Assembly (NCBI RefSeq): GCF_000516985.1
Contig: NW_006917091.1
Span: 3,741,022-3,805,021 of the forward strand
Direction of reading: 5' to 3'
DNA from: Pestalotiopsis fici W106-1
Lineage: Eukaryota > Ascomycota > Sordariomycetes > Amphisphaeriales > Sporocadaceae
DNA: 64,000 bases
Of the stretch, positions 35,227-46,909 are shown one piece after another (position 1 is the first letter of the stretch; every line of letters begins with the position of its first letter). The notes below the pieces were generated by a model, which worked only from the letters and a program-made list of their open reading frames with translations, was not told where the DNA came from and made no database searches. The position numbers and the translations under genes were made by a program.

Positions 35227-35847
35227 ATGTCTGCCTCGGGTGTCAACGTACGTGTTTTTTGCTTTCCCGCGTCCCCGGGAGAGGGAAAAATCTCTCTCTC
35301 TCGCTCGCTTTCCCTCTGCGGTCGAGCCATCAACCACCGCCCCTACGACCATCTTTCGTAGGGGAGCCGACACAAAGACTTTTTTCCAGTCCAGGCTGTT
35401 GGCCCCCCCTCCTTGACTTTTGGAGGCAGAAGCCTGGGAAACATCACACAATGGCAAGACTAACAAACCACGCGCAATAGGTTCTCCGGTACTCGGCCCT
35501 GGCCTTTGGTGTCTTCTTCGGCTTCACCCACCAGAGGACAATCACCGCCACGCAAAACGCCGCCCACGCCAAGAAGGAGTACGAGCACCAGCAGCAATTA
35601 ATAGAGCAGGCGCGTGCCAAGTACGCCGAGCAGAAGAACCCCAAGTCTCTCAGCGCCCAGAAGAGCCCTCGTACGTTTGACCTTGGAGTTCTGCTTGTTC
35701 CTTGAAGAGAGATCAAAAACCACGCAAAGAAGGAAAAGATTGGCTAACAGAGGGATGAATTTGATATAAACAGTGGACCAGGACCCCATGTCGCCGAGCT
35801 TTGACCTGGAGGCCTACCTCAACGCCGTGGCTGCGAAGAACCCGTAA
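35227..35847 (+). CDS. ATP21: mitochondrial ATP synthase subunit e
   Basis: Three exons, 35227-35247 (only 21 nt), 35481-35670 and 35774-35847, give 94 aa; the introns are 233 and 103 nt. The reconstructed start MSASGVNVLRYSALAFGVFF contains the single membrane helix, with a GxxxG-like pattern (GVFFG) used for dimer contacts. HQRTITATQ and a charged helix rich in Lys, Glu and Gln follow, ending SFDLEAYLNAVAAKNP. The length and order match fungal Atp21/Tim11. It is a membrane subunit of F1Fo-ATP synthase, needed for dimerisation and crista shape rather than catalysis. The gene is easy to miss because exon 1 encodes seven residues. Confidence 0.93.
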
Positions 35848-36492
35848 AGCGCCTTGTATACAGATGTGTCTTGACAGCGGATAGGCGATGGAGGATGTAA
35901 TGGGACGACGAGGAAAGTACCGCCAGAAAAAATAAACCACAAAGAGGCCGGTCGCCATTCCCGCCCACGAAGAAGCCGGCGAGATTAACGGCTCGGGTTC
36001 GTTCGCAGTTGAGGAGCAAAGGGTGGGTGTGGAAGGATTGTACGATTGCGATACCTTCGAGACTTTGGGGGGAAAACGAAACAAAAATCTCATAGATTTC
36101 CTTGGGTCCTCAACTGTGTACATTTGTACAATTATGAAATGATACTAGACGCTATTTTGGATGCCTCGTCTAGCAACATGACAAGTGAGATATAGCAAGC
36201 CAAAAATCTTGCTCGTGACTTTTGCGCCATCAAATCGAAAATGTATCAAGAACATGCATGACCTGGAGCACGAAAAGAACGGCCGTCCGCAAGGTTCTAG
36301 CAAAGTCATGTGATCAGCACGGGCAGTTCATGACGTGAAATTGAGTTGTTAATAATTATTTCATTTCCCATTGCTCGTACCTCTGTATACTCCTCAAGTA
36401 TCTAAAATACAGCATCAAAGTACAATTCCAAGTCCACTCCAGATTTATGCTGATTTACTGACTAGACTGATCCGGTTCAGATCTGTCCGAAT
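35848..36492. terminator. convergent intergenic, ATP synthase e / Nup159
   Basis: 645 bp between two 3' ends. Minus-strand frames here (35713-36123) have no domain and overlap the end of the ATP21 gene. Nothing further is seen. Confidence 0.4.
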
Positions 36493-39400
36493 CTATTCGA
36501 TATTTTCCAATGCCCAAACCTGAGCACCCTTTTTCTCTACACTCGACTTCAACTTGCCCAGTACTCCTGCGCGTTTGGCTTTTCGTTCCTTGACGGCTTT
36601 CTTTTCAAACTCGCCAAAGCCGCTCAGCTTTTTGCGCGGCGGCGTGCGAACTGCAAACATGCCGTTTCCAATGCTTGCCACTGACGCCGACATGGAATGT
36701 CTCATGACACTATTGCGCGTAGGTGTGCTCTCACGGAACGATCTGTCAGGTGAGAAGAGAAGAGACGATCCGAATCGCTGGGGTGTTGGCGTGCCTTCAC
36801 GGCTTCTTGTGCTGGCGCCTAGGCCTGGCGCCGGTGAGCCCGTGGCGAAGCGTAGTTTGCGCATCTGGTTCTCCAGAACATCAACGTCGCCGCTACGCTT
36901 TTCGACCATGCTGGTCATCTTCGAGATGGTGCGTACAACGGCATCAATTGTGGGGACTGAGCCCGTTTTGCCATTGGCAGCATTAGCAGAAGAGATCTTA
37001 GCCTTGAGCATGGTGAGGCTCTCCTCAGCTTCCGCGAGCGTCTTAGTCAGGCGTGCGAAATCACGACGAAGATCATTTTGTCGTGCTGCCTGCTCGGCTG
37101 TGAGAGGAAGAGATCGGTTCAGCAGGGCCTGCTCAGGATCCAACTTGGCATTGATCATTTTCTGGATCTCGTTCCACTTGGCCATATCGCGCTTGAATTC
37201 CCTTTGAAGGTTTTGACATTCGGCAATTTTCTCCTCCACATCGATGATACGGGCATCGGACAACTCGTTTGCCAAGTCTTCCGAAACGATTGCTCGAAGA
37301 TCTTCCAATTCTCCTATGGTCCAGTCGTCAGGGTTGGCAAGATCGTGCTTATCCCGGTGTTCATGTCGGAATGCTCGTGCGTGGCCTTCAATGAAATTCT
37401 CAATCGAACGAGCATTCAACCCCAATGTATCTATCATGGCGTTGATGTCCCGATATACAGCCTCAACCTGAGCTGGAATGTTGTCGTCAGCCAACGGCAG
37501 TGGTCCGGTATGAGCAATGAACTCATCCAGCTCGAGCGTTGGTACAATTGGGGCGTTGAGCTGTTGTTGCCTGATCTCATCGTCCTCGTCCACCAGCAAC
37601 TGCGTCTCCTCGGCTTCCTTCCGAGCTTTGGCCTTGGCGCGCTGCTCAACGCGGGGATCTTCTAACGGCTTCTCCTTGCTCACGATAGGCGGCCCTCTGC
37701 TCCCAGCACGTTGAGACGTGCCGAGGATTTGGGATGCCATCCCTGGAGCAGTAATGGACCGTGACTGATCGCCAGCTGCCCTAGATGCAAAAGCATTACG
37801 CACAGGACTAGGCGAGCGCGGGCTGAGAGGATTAGGCTGGGGTAAATTGGGGATGTTCTTTCCAAACTCGCCAAACAAACTCCTACGTTCTGGTTCAGGC
37901 TTGGAAATTGTTGAAAAGGGTCCCCCTAAGCCGCCATCAAACGAGCTTCCTGGTGTGATTGCTGGAGTGGTCCTATCCTTAGTGGTAGATTGAGGGCTCA
38001 GGTCTTGCGCCACATCTACACCGCTGCCCTCACTCGCACCATCGCTCTCATCTCCCTGATCCACCTCATCATCTTCCTCGTCTTCAGCTTGCTCGTCATC
38101 TTCATCTTCATCTACTTCTCCTTCATCGTCTTCATCGTCTTCTTCGGCCTCCTCGTCGCTGGACGATGAGACGGGAGGTAAGTCGGTCGGAAAGAGAAAA
38201 CCCGACGATATCGGTTTGGGTACGTTCTTCTGACCAACATCAAATACTGAACTGGACAATGGACCTGATTTGCTGGCGGAGCCAAAGATTGAGGTAGACG
38301 GTGCAGGCCCTGCCGAATTGCTAAAAATAGAGTTCGATTGAGAGGACTTCCCAGCATTGCCAAAAAGAGAGCTTGACTTCTGCGAAGATGTCACGTTATC
38401 AAAGACAGAGCCAACCTTCTTTTCAGCAGGCTTTTCAGCACCAGGTATCGGAGCAAACTTCACATTATAGATGTCCTTGTTTGTCGTTGGATCAGGAGGC
38501 AAAGGTGCATCATCGGCAGGGGCTGGTTTCGGCTTGGATGCCGTCATATCTGGTAGTGGCGGGATATCAACTTTATACAGCTTCTGGTTAGTTGTTGGGT
38601 CAGGAGGCAATGGCGCATCTTCGGCTGCTGGGGAGTCAGGCGGTGAATCCTCCGCAAGTTTCGTGCTCGAGAGCGGGATATTGGACGGCGAGGGAGCGTC
38701 TGTAGGGGTTTTCTGATTGGCCGGCGAATCTGCTGCAGAGAATTCTGATGAGGATGAGGAATCTCCGAATGGATAAGAAGCCTTACTTATAGTATCCGGA
38801 GGAAGAGGAGCATCCGGAATATCTTGTAATCGCCTAGGTGTCGAGTCCTCGTCCTTGATCTTGGGGGTTCCTGGAGTCATGCTTCCGAACAGGCTACTGG
38901 AAGATTTGGCCGGGAGGCTGAAAAGCCCGCCACCATCTGAAGTAGTTGCAGGCGTCTGAGAAAAGAATTTGGAGGGTGCTGGAGTCGACGTTGGGGTCGT
39001 GGAGAACAGTCCACCTGATGATGGTTGGCCGCCAAAAATGTTCGAGGTTGTTGGCTTGGTAGGTTCTCCAATTGCGGATGCGAAACCGCTACCAAACATA
39101 GAGTTGCCCTCATTTGAATCATCCATGGCAGACTCCTCATTTGCCTTCGGGTCTGGCTTGAAGCTGGACATCAGTTTAAATGGAGTCGAGCCAAAAGGTT
39201 GCGAGGGAGCCGTGGCTGGTTTTGAGGCAGGGGCACCAAAGGGAGAACTAGTTGATGTCGTTGTAGACTGATCGGCATTTGATTTGCTTGATGCAAAAAT
39301 ACTTGTGCCACTGCTTGAATCATTAGATCCTAGGGCGCTGAAGCCTCCTTGATTTGCAAAACTAGCGAAACCTCCTGTAGCTGAAGGTGCAGTAGTGCTA

Positions 39401-41171
39401 CCAAAAGCGCTGGGTGTTTTGCTAGCACTTGCAAAGCCGCCGCTACCGAAAGCAGAACCTCCAGAGCCGCTCGAGGCGGCGGTAGCCCAAGGAGATGACT
39501 TTGCGCCAAGAGCTTGAGATTGTCCAAATGAAGGAGTACTCGTCTGGCCAAAGGCAGGTTTTCCAAAGGCGGTCTGGCCGAATTGGGCACCCCCGGCGGC
39601 GCCAGCGCCTCCAAACGCATTGGAACCAAATGCAGATCCGCCTGTTGACGTTGACTGCGTTGCCCAAGGAGACTGTTTGGTACCAAGAGCTGAGCTGCTA
39701 CCAAATGCAGTAGTCGATGTGCCCCCAGGAGCACCGAAAGCTGCACCATTCGAAGCACCAAAGGGATTGGGTTTGGTCATTTGAATAGCTGGTGCTTGAT
39801 CTTGAGTCGGTTGAGACACATTACCTTCTACAGCAGCCAGGCCAGGATATGTGGTGCCCTCTCGAATAGATTCGGTATAGATAACCCACCATACGGAAAG
39901 AACTCCTTCTTCATTCAGAACCCAATAACCAGGAAGTGGACCAGGAGATTGCTCCAATTCATCCGTCGGGATGGGCTTATAGACAGGCTCCTTTCCAGAC
40001 AAGTCAAGAGCTGTACCAATAGGAATTGGTGTTTCCATGCTGTCATTCATAGGCATTGTGGCCCGCTTCGAATCATCCAGTAATTCGGTGGTCGTGAAGG
40101 CATTTGTGACGTTGTCATCTGAAAGAGGCGCTTTTGCTCGTGTTAGAAGGCCAACATCAGGACTAGCGCTTGATGAAAAGATCAGGAGATCCTGCAAGTT
40201 CGGGGGAAAGTCCTTCAACCTGACCGCCGTATGGTGAGGAACCTTATCGCTGCCAAATGGATCGACAGGATCTGTAAGCGTCTGGCATGTGAATGTTTGT
40301 CCTTGTCGCGAGATCAATTGGTATATCGATTGTGGAGGATCCAAGCCGGTAGATACATATATCGCCAGGAACAGATCGTTCTCGAGCCATGATAAAAACG
40401 AGACTGGCGAGCTTGTTAGCAAAGCGAAAGCACTTGGAACTGAAATCAAGTACCAAAGTAATTGGCCTCGACACTAGGAGGCCGAGGAATCTGAGATTTA
40501 ACTTCGCCCTCGGGCGTCATTTGTTGAATCGTGCCGTCGCCCAAACCTGCGACGATCTGTTTGCCTTTGGTACTCCATGCTACACAACTGACTTGATTTG
40601 CAAGGATCTGGCCATTAGGACCTGTCACGAATGCCTTCTCGTTCATATTAGCCATAAGCAGATTGCCCTTCTGGGTAACCACAGCAACCAGCTCCCCTTT
40701 TGCTGCTTGAGGATTTGGCACAAGGGCTCTCAATGCCTCGCCATTTGTGGGTATCTGAAATGCTGATTCTGCCGTGCCTCCAAGCAGCGCCTGCACATCA
40801 TAAACAGCTAGACCACCACCAAGTTCGGCTGATATGATCAAATAGTTCTCGTCGGCGGTAAAGGCAAGATGAGATATGCGGGTGGTGAGGCGAATTTGGA
40901 GTTGAGGCGCGAATGGGCGAGCATCATTGTCGCCAACTTTTGGGGCTTCGAATGCTTTCCGAACAGCTTCGGTCGTGGCAATGGTGATATTGTCGGGGCC
41001 AGCTGCCGCAACCAGTCCTTTGCGGTTTGCTATACTGATGAGAGAAGCGTTTGAAGCTGCGGCTTGCGTCCATGGTTCCGTCAACTGAAGCTTGGCCTCT
41101 CCAGCGAGCGACAAGAAGCCCAAGCGCTCAGTCTGGATGAGGGCCAGATCCTGACCCTGCTGGAAAGCCAT
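36493..41171 (-). CDS. NUP159: FG nucleoporin Nup159 (Nup214 family)
   Basis: Two exons, 41171-40454 and 40403-36493, give 1542 aa. The 50-nt intron starts GTACTTG, has branch site TTTGCTAACA and ends CCAG; splicing gives ANYFVSFLSWLENDLF, a good beta-propeller continuation. Residues 1 to about 400 form the N-terminal propeller (VAWSTKGKQIVAGLGDG), the docking site for helicase Dbp5 in Nup159/Nup214. Roughly 450-980 is an FG region with many SAFG, PAFG and SLFG units, and three DAPLPPD motifs. An acidic tract of Glu/Asp spans about 985-1030. The C-terminal third is coiled coil (LAEAEESLTMLKAKI), which anchors the protein in the Nup82 complex. It sits on the cytoplasmic face of the pore in mRNA export. 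Confidence 0.92.
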
Positions 41172-41994
41172 GGTGCTGGCTCAGGATTTCCAAGCTTGCA
41201 TCTGTGTGTGGGCAGTCGAGTTCTTGAGAGCTGCCTCAAGCAGCAGGAATGGAAAGGCTGGTGACTAGGCTCGACTTTTGTTGAAGACTCGGATCGGTTT
41301 CAAAGGCTGACTCGAAAGCTACGAGGTCCAAGTCGAGAGTTTTCGGTGGTGTCAACACAGCAGGTGCTGGGATGCGAATAAACCGTGAAGACCGTGGGAA
41401 GCTTCGTTTTCCCAAAGCAACTTTTGTCCACCGGGCTGGTCGCGAAAGCAGAGCTGCTTAATTTTTAGCGCGTTCTAGGTACCCAAGTACCTGCCCACAC
41501 TGCCCAGGAACAGTATTCGGCCAGTTTGTTTGCTGACTTGATGAAATCGGTATTCTGATATACGAAGGCGAACTTGAAATTATAAATCTTCGGTTCATAG
41601 TAATGCCAATGAGAATAGTCCCAAAATTGAGAAATCCAGACGCTTATTGTATCTCAACCCTCAAACGCCAGAAAGGGCGAAATGTTTGTTGCCTGCATGA
41701 ACAACTGTTTTCCAGGCAGGCAGGAGCCTTATGGGAGTGAGCCTTTCAGCTTGCTACATGTCAGGATCGCACTGTCCGATTTTTGGACGAGGCAGCTATG
41801 CGGCTGGCGTAAACACCCCGGTAGCTCCAAGCTTCCAGGCTAGCTCGGTGATGCATCACCCTCCAGCAGCCTGCTTCCATTACCTACACTGCAACACCAA
41901 CCCGCCTCTCACTCATTTCAAATAACCACCAACAAACAGCTCGACCGTTCCATCTTCCCAGCATCAAGCCCATATCTCACAGAACAAATCTAAA
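41172..41994. promoter_or_regulatory. divergent promoter, Nup159 / PUP1
   Basis: 820 bp between divergent start codons with no supported gene. It contains a perfect 14-bp palindrome at 41847-41860. The last 120 bp before PUP1 are C- and A-rich leader-like sequence. Confidence 0.55.
41847..41860. promoter_or_regulatory. 14-bp perfect palindrome GGTGATGCATCACC
   Basis: Two complementary halves meet at ATGCAT, 135 bp upstream of the PUP1 ATG. It contains TGA-N4-TCA, a spacing that suits a dimeric bZIP-type factor (inference). It could serve either gene of the divergent pair. Confidence 0.45.
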
Positions 41995-42883
41995 ATGCCT
42001 GGATTCGACTTTTCCAACCACAGTCGCAATGCAGCGCTGCATGCGAGAGGTGTTCCGTTGCCGAAAGCCACCTCCACTGGTACCACAATCGTAGGATGTC
42101 GGTTTGCTTCAGAGAAGGATGGTGAGGGTGTTGTGGTGAGCACGAGCCTTGTGTCAATTATATACCATCCCTCTTTACTGACTCGAGGTTTAGATCGCAG
42201 CCGATACTCGAGCAACGAGCGGTCCCATCGTGGCAGACAAGAACTGCGAGAAGCTACACTACATTGCCCCCCAGATCTGGTGTGCCGGAGCAGGTACAGC
42301 TGCTGACACTGAGTTCACAACCGCCATCATCTCATCAAACCTCGAACTACACTCGCTATCCACAGGCCGCAAGCCGCGCGTCGTCACATGCATGACCATG
42401 CTCAAACAGCACCTCTTCAAGTATCAAGGTCATGTTGGTGCCTACTTGGTTGTTGCTGGTGTCGACCCGACAGGCGCGCACTTGTTCACGGTCCATGCCC
42501 ACGGTAGCACAGACAAGCTTCCCTACGTCACAATGGGTTCAGGTTCCCTGGCCGCCATGGCCATGTTTGAGACGCAGTGGAAGCCGGAGCTCAACAAGGA
42601 GGAGGCCATGGAGCTGTGCTCGCAGGCCATTCAAGCTGGTATCTTCAACGATCTCGGATCTGGATCCAATGTCGACGTTGCCGTCATTACCAAGGACAAG
42701 ACCACCCTCCACCGTGGCTTCGTCAAGCCCAACGAGAGAAGTCAGAAGCTGAAGAACTACAAGTTCAACAGAGGCACCACGGCCGTTCTGAATGAGAAGA
42801 TCATCAAGAAGGACGAGATTGGCAAGTACGTCAGCGTTCAAGAGGTGCCAGTAGAGTCGGAGAAGATGGATGTGGATTCATGA
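41995..42883 (+). CDS. PUP1: 20S proteasome subunit beta-2 (trypsin-like site)
   Basis: Exons 41995-42135 and 42194-42883, with a 58-nt GTGAGC...TTAG intron, give 276 aa. A 29-residue propeptide ends at STG, followed by Thr30 of TTIVGCRF, the N-terminal nucleophile exposed by autocleavage. Splicing restores [20 protein letters not shown], the beta-2 core, then [32 protein letters not shown] and the long C-terminal arm are also present; in beta-2 this arm wraps around beta-3. The protein forms the trypsin-like site of the 20S core and acts in nucleus and cytosol. It is divergent from Nup159 and convergent with the acetyltransferase gene. Confidence 0.97.
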
Positions 42884-43556
42884 GCGAAATGATTTGGGCT
42901 AGGGTCGATACGAGCATTTTGTACCATAATGAATATGCCATAGACGGCGTTGTACCTGGGAAATGCTACAGGACATTTTACGACAATCTCTTCGTTATGT
43001 TGATTCTTGTTGTGGTGACTACAATCTCCATCTGGAAGATAAGGCCCAGACTCGAAATATGGGCGTAACTTGCTTTGCGGAAGCTCAGAAAGGCATCGTC
43101 ATCTCTCGATTAAGAGGGTTTGGATTACTTGCAAGATCTGATCAGAAATGTCCTCTTTGACGGCCTTCCTCCTCTCTTAGGCAACTACCAATTAAAAGGA
43201 TAAGCGCAAACAAGAGCAAGCATTAGACCTACACCATTACAAGCTTGGCTTCACACAACTTGTGAGTATAAGAAACACGTTAAATTACAAGTATGAATTC
43301 CAAACCAGCATGAGACAATAGGGTAGTTGATGACAGCAGACTCGCTATAGTTAAATGCTTTGACAATTTGTGTTGGAGTTGACTCCTAAGCATAAAATCT
43401 TGTATGAAGCTTTAGATAGTTCTGCTAATTATCTTCATAGTTTACACCAGGGGCGTATGATATTAGACTATTCTTGTTGTTAGCCAGAACAGACGGAATT
43501 GGTGAACACCATTATCGATGTTATGTCCTCGAAATATCACCATGGCTACAAAATTT
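42884..43556. terminator. convergent intergenic, PUP1 / GNAT
   Basis: 670 bp between two 3' ends, AT-rich, with no supported gene or repeat. Confidence 0.4.
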
Positions 43557-44241
43557 TTACAAGTCATCTTTGAGTAATCCGAACATGGTCACATCCCAGT
43601 ACTGGCCGTGCTTGTAATAAGCCTTGCGTCTGACGCCTTCTCTCAAGAAACCCACTCTTTCGAGGACTTTCATACTCCCATTATTCGTTTCGTACACATT
43701 AGCTTCAATACGGTGCAGCTCTGGAAAAGTGTCAAAAGTCCATTTGCAGAACCCCTTGACGGCAGCCGTTGTGATGCCCTTGCCCCATTGCTCTTTTGCT
43801 AGCCAGTAGCCAAGTTCCCAGGTCCGACATTCTGTGTCAGTCGGGTCACTAGCGAACAGATTAGTGATGCCCTTTACAAGAATCAATCTTCCCAAAGTTT
43901 TGTCCCTGTCTCTCTCTCCCTTTCTCGCCTATCAAGATTTTGCGGCAGAGCTATCATGGCGCTTACCTAGGGATAAGCCCAATACCACCGGCATATGTTC
44001 CGTCATTCAAACAGATGCAATAGTTGACGCGCGGCTGACGCTGAGACGAAAAATTGATGAAGGACTTTGCATCGTCTAGCGTGTACGGGGATGGGAATTT
44101 GTTGCGCATGAAGTGCGAGATATCCGCATGGTTTGCTGCCGCCGCCATGGCGGGTGCGTCGCTCATCTCGATAGGGCGAATGAAGCACTTGTCCGTGGTC
44201 ACAATGGCGCTCGCCGGGATCTCTGAAATTGTAGGCGCCAT
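43557..44241 (-). CDS. GNAT N-acetyltransferase (RimJ/RimL type)
   Basis: Exons 44241-43967 and 43848-43557, with a 118-nt GTAAGC...TAG intron whose branch site is CACTAAT, give 188 aa. The distal acceptor at 43849 was chosen because it yields GGIGLIPSDPTDTECRTWEL, the spacing seen in homologues; a nearer acceptor would add a stretch that does not fit. Motifs include FIRPIEMSDAPAMAAAAN at the start and WELGYWLAKEQWGKGITTAA, the acetyl-CoA pyrophosphate loop (Q/R-x-x-G-x-G/A region). ANVYETNNGSMKVLERVGF and LREGVRRKAYYKHGQYWDV close the fold. This group acetylates amino groups of proteins, amino acids or small amines; the substrate cannot be told. Confidence 0.87.
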
Positions 44242-45419
44242 ACTTCGTAATGATATCTGAGTTGGGATTTTGAATCTCTTTTTATCAGACTCAATGTTAT
44301 ATGAGTCGCGCAAGACCTATGCAAGAAGTGAAATGCAAGAGTAGGCCCTAGTCTGGCAATGCTTCTTGGAACGAAGTGGTGCGGCTGAACGAGTTATACA
44401 AAAGTTAATGCGTTGTAGCAGAGGAAGACCTAGTCGGCTCACTGACTCTTGAACAATTGGATTCGCAGAAGGCTTGTGTAGAGTCTTATACACGGTCAAC
44501 AAGAACTCATAGATATTAGATGTGAATTTTGATTCCCTACATGAAAGGACAAGCTCAAAAGTGAGAAAGGAGGCAGAATTAGTCAAAATGAGTCATTTCG
44601 TATCGGAACGTTACGTGCATATACTATAGTGAGCAACATGTTTGTCGGCGGGGTCACCACACTTGGCTATACCGACTCGGTGTTGATAATTAGTATAACA
44701 CATCAACCACTGTATCAAAACACATAACGGGCTTTCCCAACGCAGAGCATTCAAATGTAATCCCATGTAGTGTAGTACAGATTGGCATGTAAGTCTCACA
44801 GCAGTGCAAATCTTTCTATTGTCTTCACATTAATGCACTATGACTCTTTGAGGCTGTTGCTCCATTCCAACATGCTTCTGGTTGGGCTACATTACAGATA
44901 ACATAATCAGTAATAATAGTGAGCACATGCCCTTCTATAGTGAAAGAAGAACTGGGCACTGCACCTCCTCCAGCTGGGAAGTTGTCTTGAACCACAACCG
45001 GCAATAAGGACCGGATTAACCTCTTGCCCCGTATGAACTGTGTAGCTGACGAGTCGTTTTGGGAGCTGGACCCGCGCTAAGCCCAAGCTCCGGCATTAGC
45101 GTCAGGGTCCCTGGAAACTCTCAAGAAAAGGACACGCAGCCGTGCGAAGTCGTAACTAAAGTGAATTACTTTGCGAAACGTACTGGCCAGCGAACAATAC
45201 TGGTTGACACCAACATTCGTGGCCGAACCAATGCAGCCATCGCGGGGGAACTGAAAGTCGCTGGTTCATTTTCGAGCAATTAACTCATTCCGTCTTTGCT
45301 CCTGCCTGCAGTTATTTTCTTATTCCAGCAGCCTTGCTCGAGCCCGTACCCGAATACGGTCCTTTCCTTAGACGACGTCGATCTGTGCCCAGAACATTGC
45401 GCGCAGATAAACTATCACG
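44242..45419. promoter_or_regulatory. divergent promoter, GNAT / ERV46
   Basis: 1.2 kb between divergent starts. Open frames are short and lack domains. No GATA cluster or repeat stands out; it presumably holds both promoters. Confidence 0.4.
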
Positions 45420-46909
45420 ATGCCTCCCAAATCGAGGTTCACAAGGCTCGATGCCTTCACCAAGACTGTCGAGGATGCGCGGATTAGAACCACCTCTGGC
45501 GGAGTTGTCACAATTGTCTCCTTGCTCGTGGTGCTCTGGCTCGCCTGGGGAGAATGGGCCGACTACAGGAGGATAGTCATCCACCCCGAGCTGATTGTCG
45601 ACAAAGGAAGAGGTACGCCGCAGCACTTGTTGACTGTACTCGCTGCGCATTATACTGATACTTGGTTTTGCAGGAGAGCGCATGGAAATCCACATGAACA
45701 TCACCTTCCCAAAGATCCCCTGTGAGCTGCTTACACTCGATGTCATGGATGTCTCCGGCGAGCAGCAGCACGGTGTCATGCACGGAATTAGCAAGGTCCG
45801 ACTTCAGCCTTCTTCTCAGGGAGGAGCCGTCATAGATGTCAAGGCATTGGCACTGTAAGTTTTAACAAGTAGATTAGGAAACGAGGTGAAGGCGTATGTG
45901 CAGATATGCTAATAACATCTCAGCCACGCCGAGGACGAAGCTGCCACCCATCTCGACCCCGAATACTGCGGTAACTGTTACGGAGCAGCTTCCCCCAACA
46001 ACGCTGCAAAGCCCGGATGTTGCCAGACTTGCGACGAAGTTCGAGAGGCATACGCGCAGGCATCCTGGGCTTTCGGTAGGGGCGAGGGCGTTGAGCAGTG
46101 CCAGCGCGAACACTACGCGGAAAAGCTAGACGAGCAAAGACAAGAGGGTTGCCGTATTGAGGGTGGTCTACGTGTGAACAAGGTGGTTGGAAACTTCCAC
46201 TTTGCGCCTGGCCGCAGTTTCAGCAATGGCAACATGCACGTTCACGATCTCAAGAACTACTGGGAAAGCCCAGTCAAGCACTCGTTCGAGCACATTGTTC
46301 ACCAGCTGCGATTCGGTCCACAGCTTCCCGAGGATATTGCTCAGAAGAGCTCAAAGAACAGCCCTTGGACCAATCACCACCTGAACCCCCTCGACGATAC
46401 CAAGCAGACAACCGATGACCCCAACTTCAACTTTATGTACTTTGTCAAGATTGTCCCGACCTCATACCTGCCTCTAGGCTGGAAGGCTAGCTCCGGCCAG
46501 GGTCCTGATGAGAGCGCCTGGATTGGCAGCTACGGCCAGCAATACGACGGAAGCCTGGAGACGCACCAGTATTCTGTCACAAGCCACAAGCGTAGCTTGT
46601 CTGGCGGCGATGATAGCGCCGACGGCCACAAGGAGCGTCTTCACGCTCGTGGCGGTATTCCTGGAGTCTTCTTCTCCTACGTGAGTTCTTTCCTTCCAAG
46701 GTGAAATGTAGAAGACCGCTGCTAACCTGCACCAGGATATTTCTCCCATGAAGGTCATCAACCGCGAGGAGCGCTCCAAGACGTTCACTGGCTTCCTGAC
46801 GGGTCTCTGTGCCGTTCTGGGTGGTACACTTACAGTAGCCGCAGCTGTGGACCGCGGTTTGTTTGAGGGCACGTCGAGAATCAAGAAGCTGCGCTCCAAG
46901 GATCTGTAA
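45420..46909 (+). CDS. ERV46: Erv46/ERGIC3 COPII-vesicle cargo receptor
   Basis: Four exons, 45420-45612, 45674-45854, 45924-46680 and 46736-46909, give 434 aa; all introns are 55-69 nt and two show GCTAAT/GCTAAC branch sites. The cytosolic start MPPKSRFTRLDAFTKTVEDA is followed by membrane helix GGVVTIVSLLVVLWLAWGEW. The large lumenal domain has the cysteine clusters CGNCYG and CCQTC expected of ERGIC3. It also has NFHFAPGRSFSNGNMHVHDL and FNFMYFVKIVPTSYLPLG. A second helix (GFLTGLCAVLGGTLTVAAAV) and a short basic tail ending KLRSKDL close the protein. Erv46 pairs with Erv41 and cycles between ER and Golgi to retrieve escaped ER proteins. Confidence 0.95.

Noticed and set aside
39330..39761. 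Minus-strand frame of 143 codons within Nup159
   Set aside because: Same strand but wrong phase of the FG repeats; low-complexity shadow.
45312..45794. Minus-strand frame of 160 codons at the ERV46 start
   Set aside because: Antisense to ERV46 exons 1-2; it has no motif.
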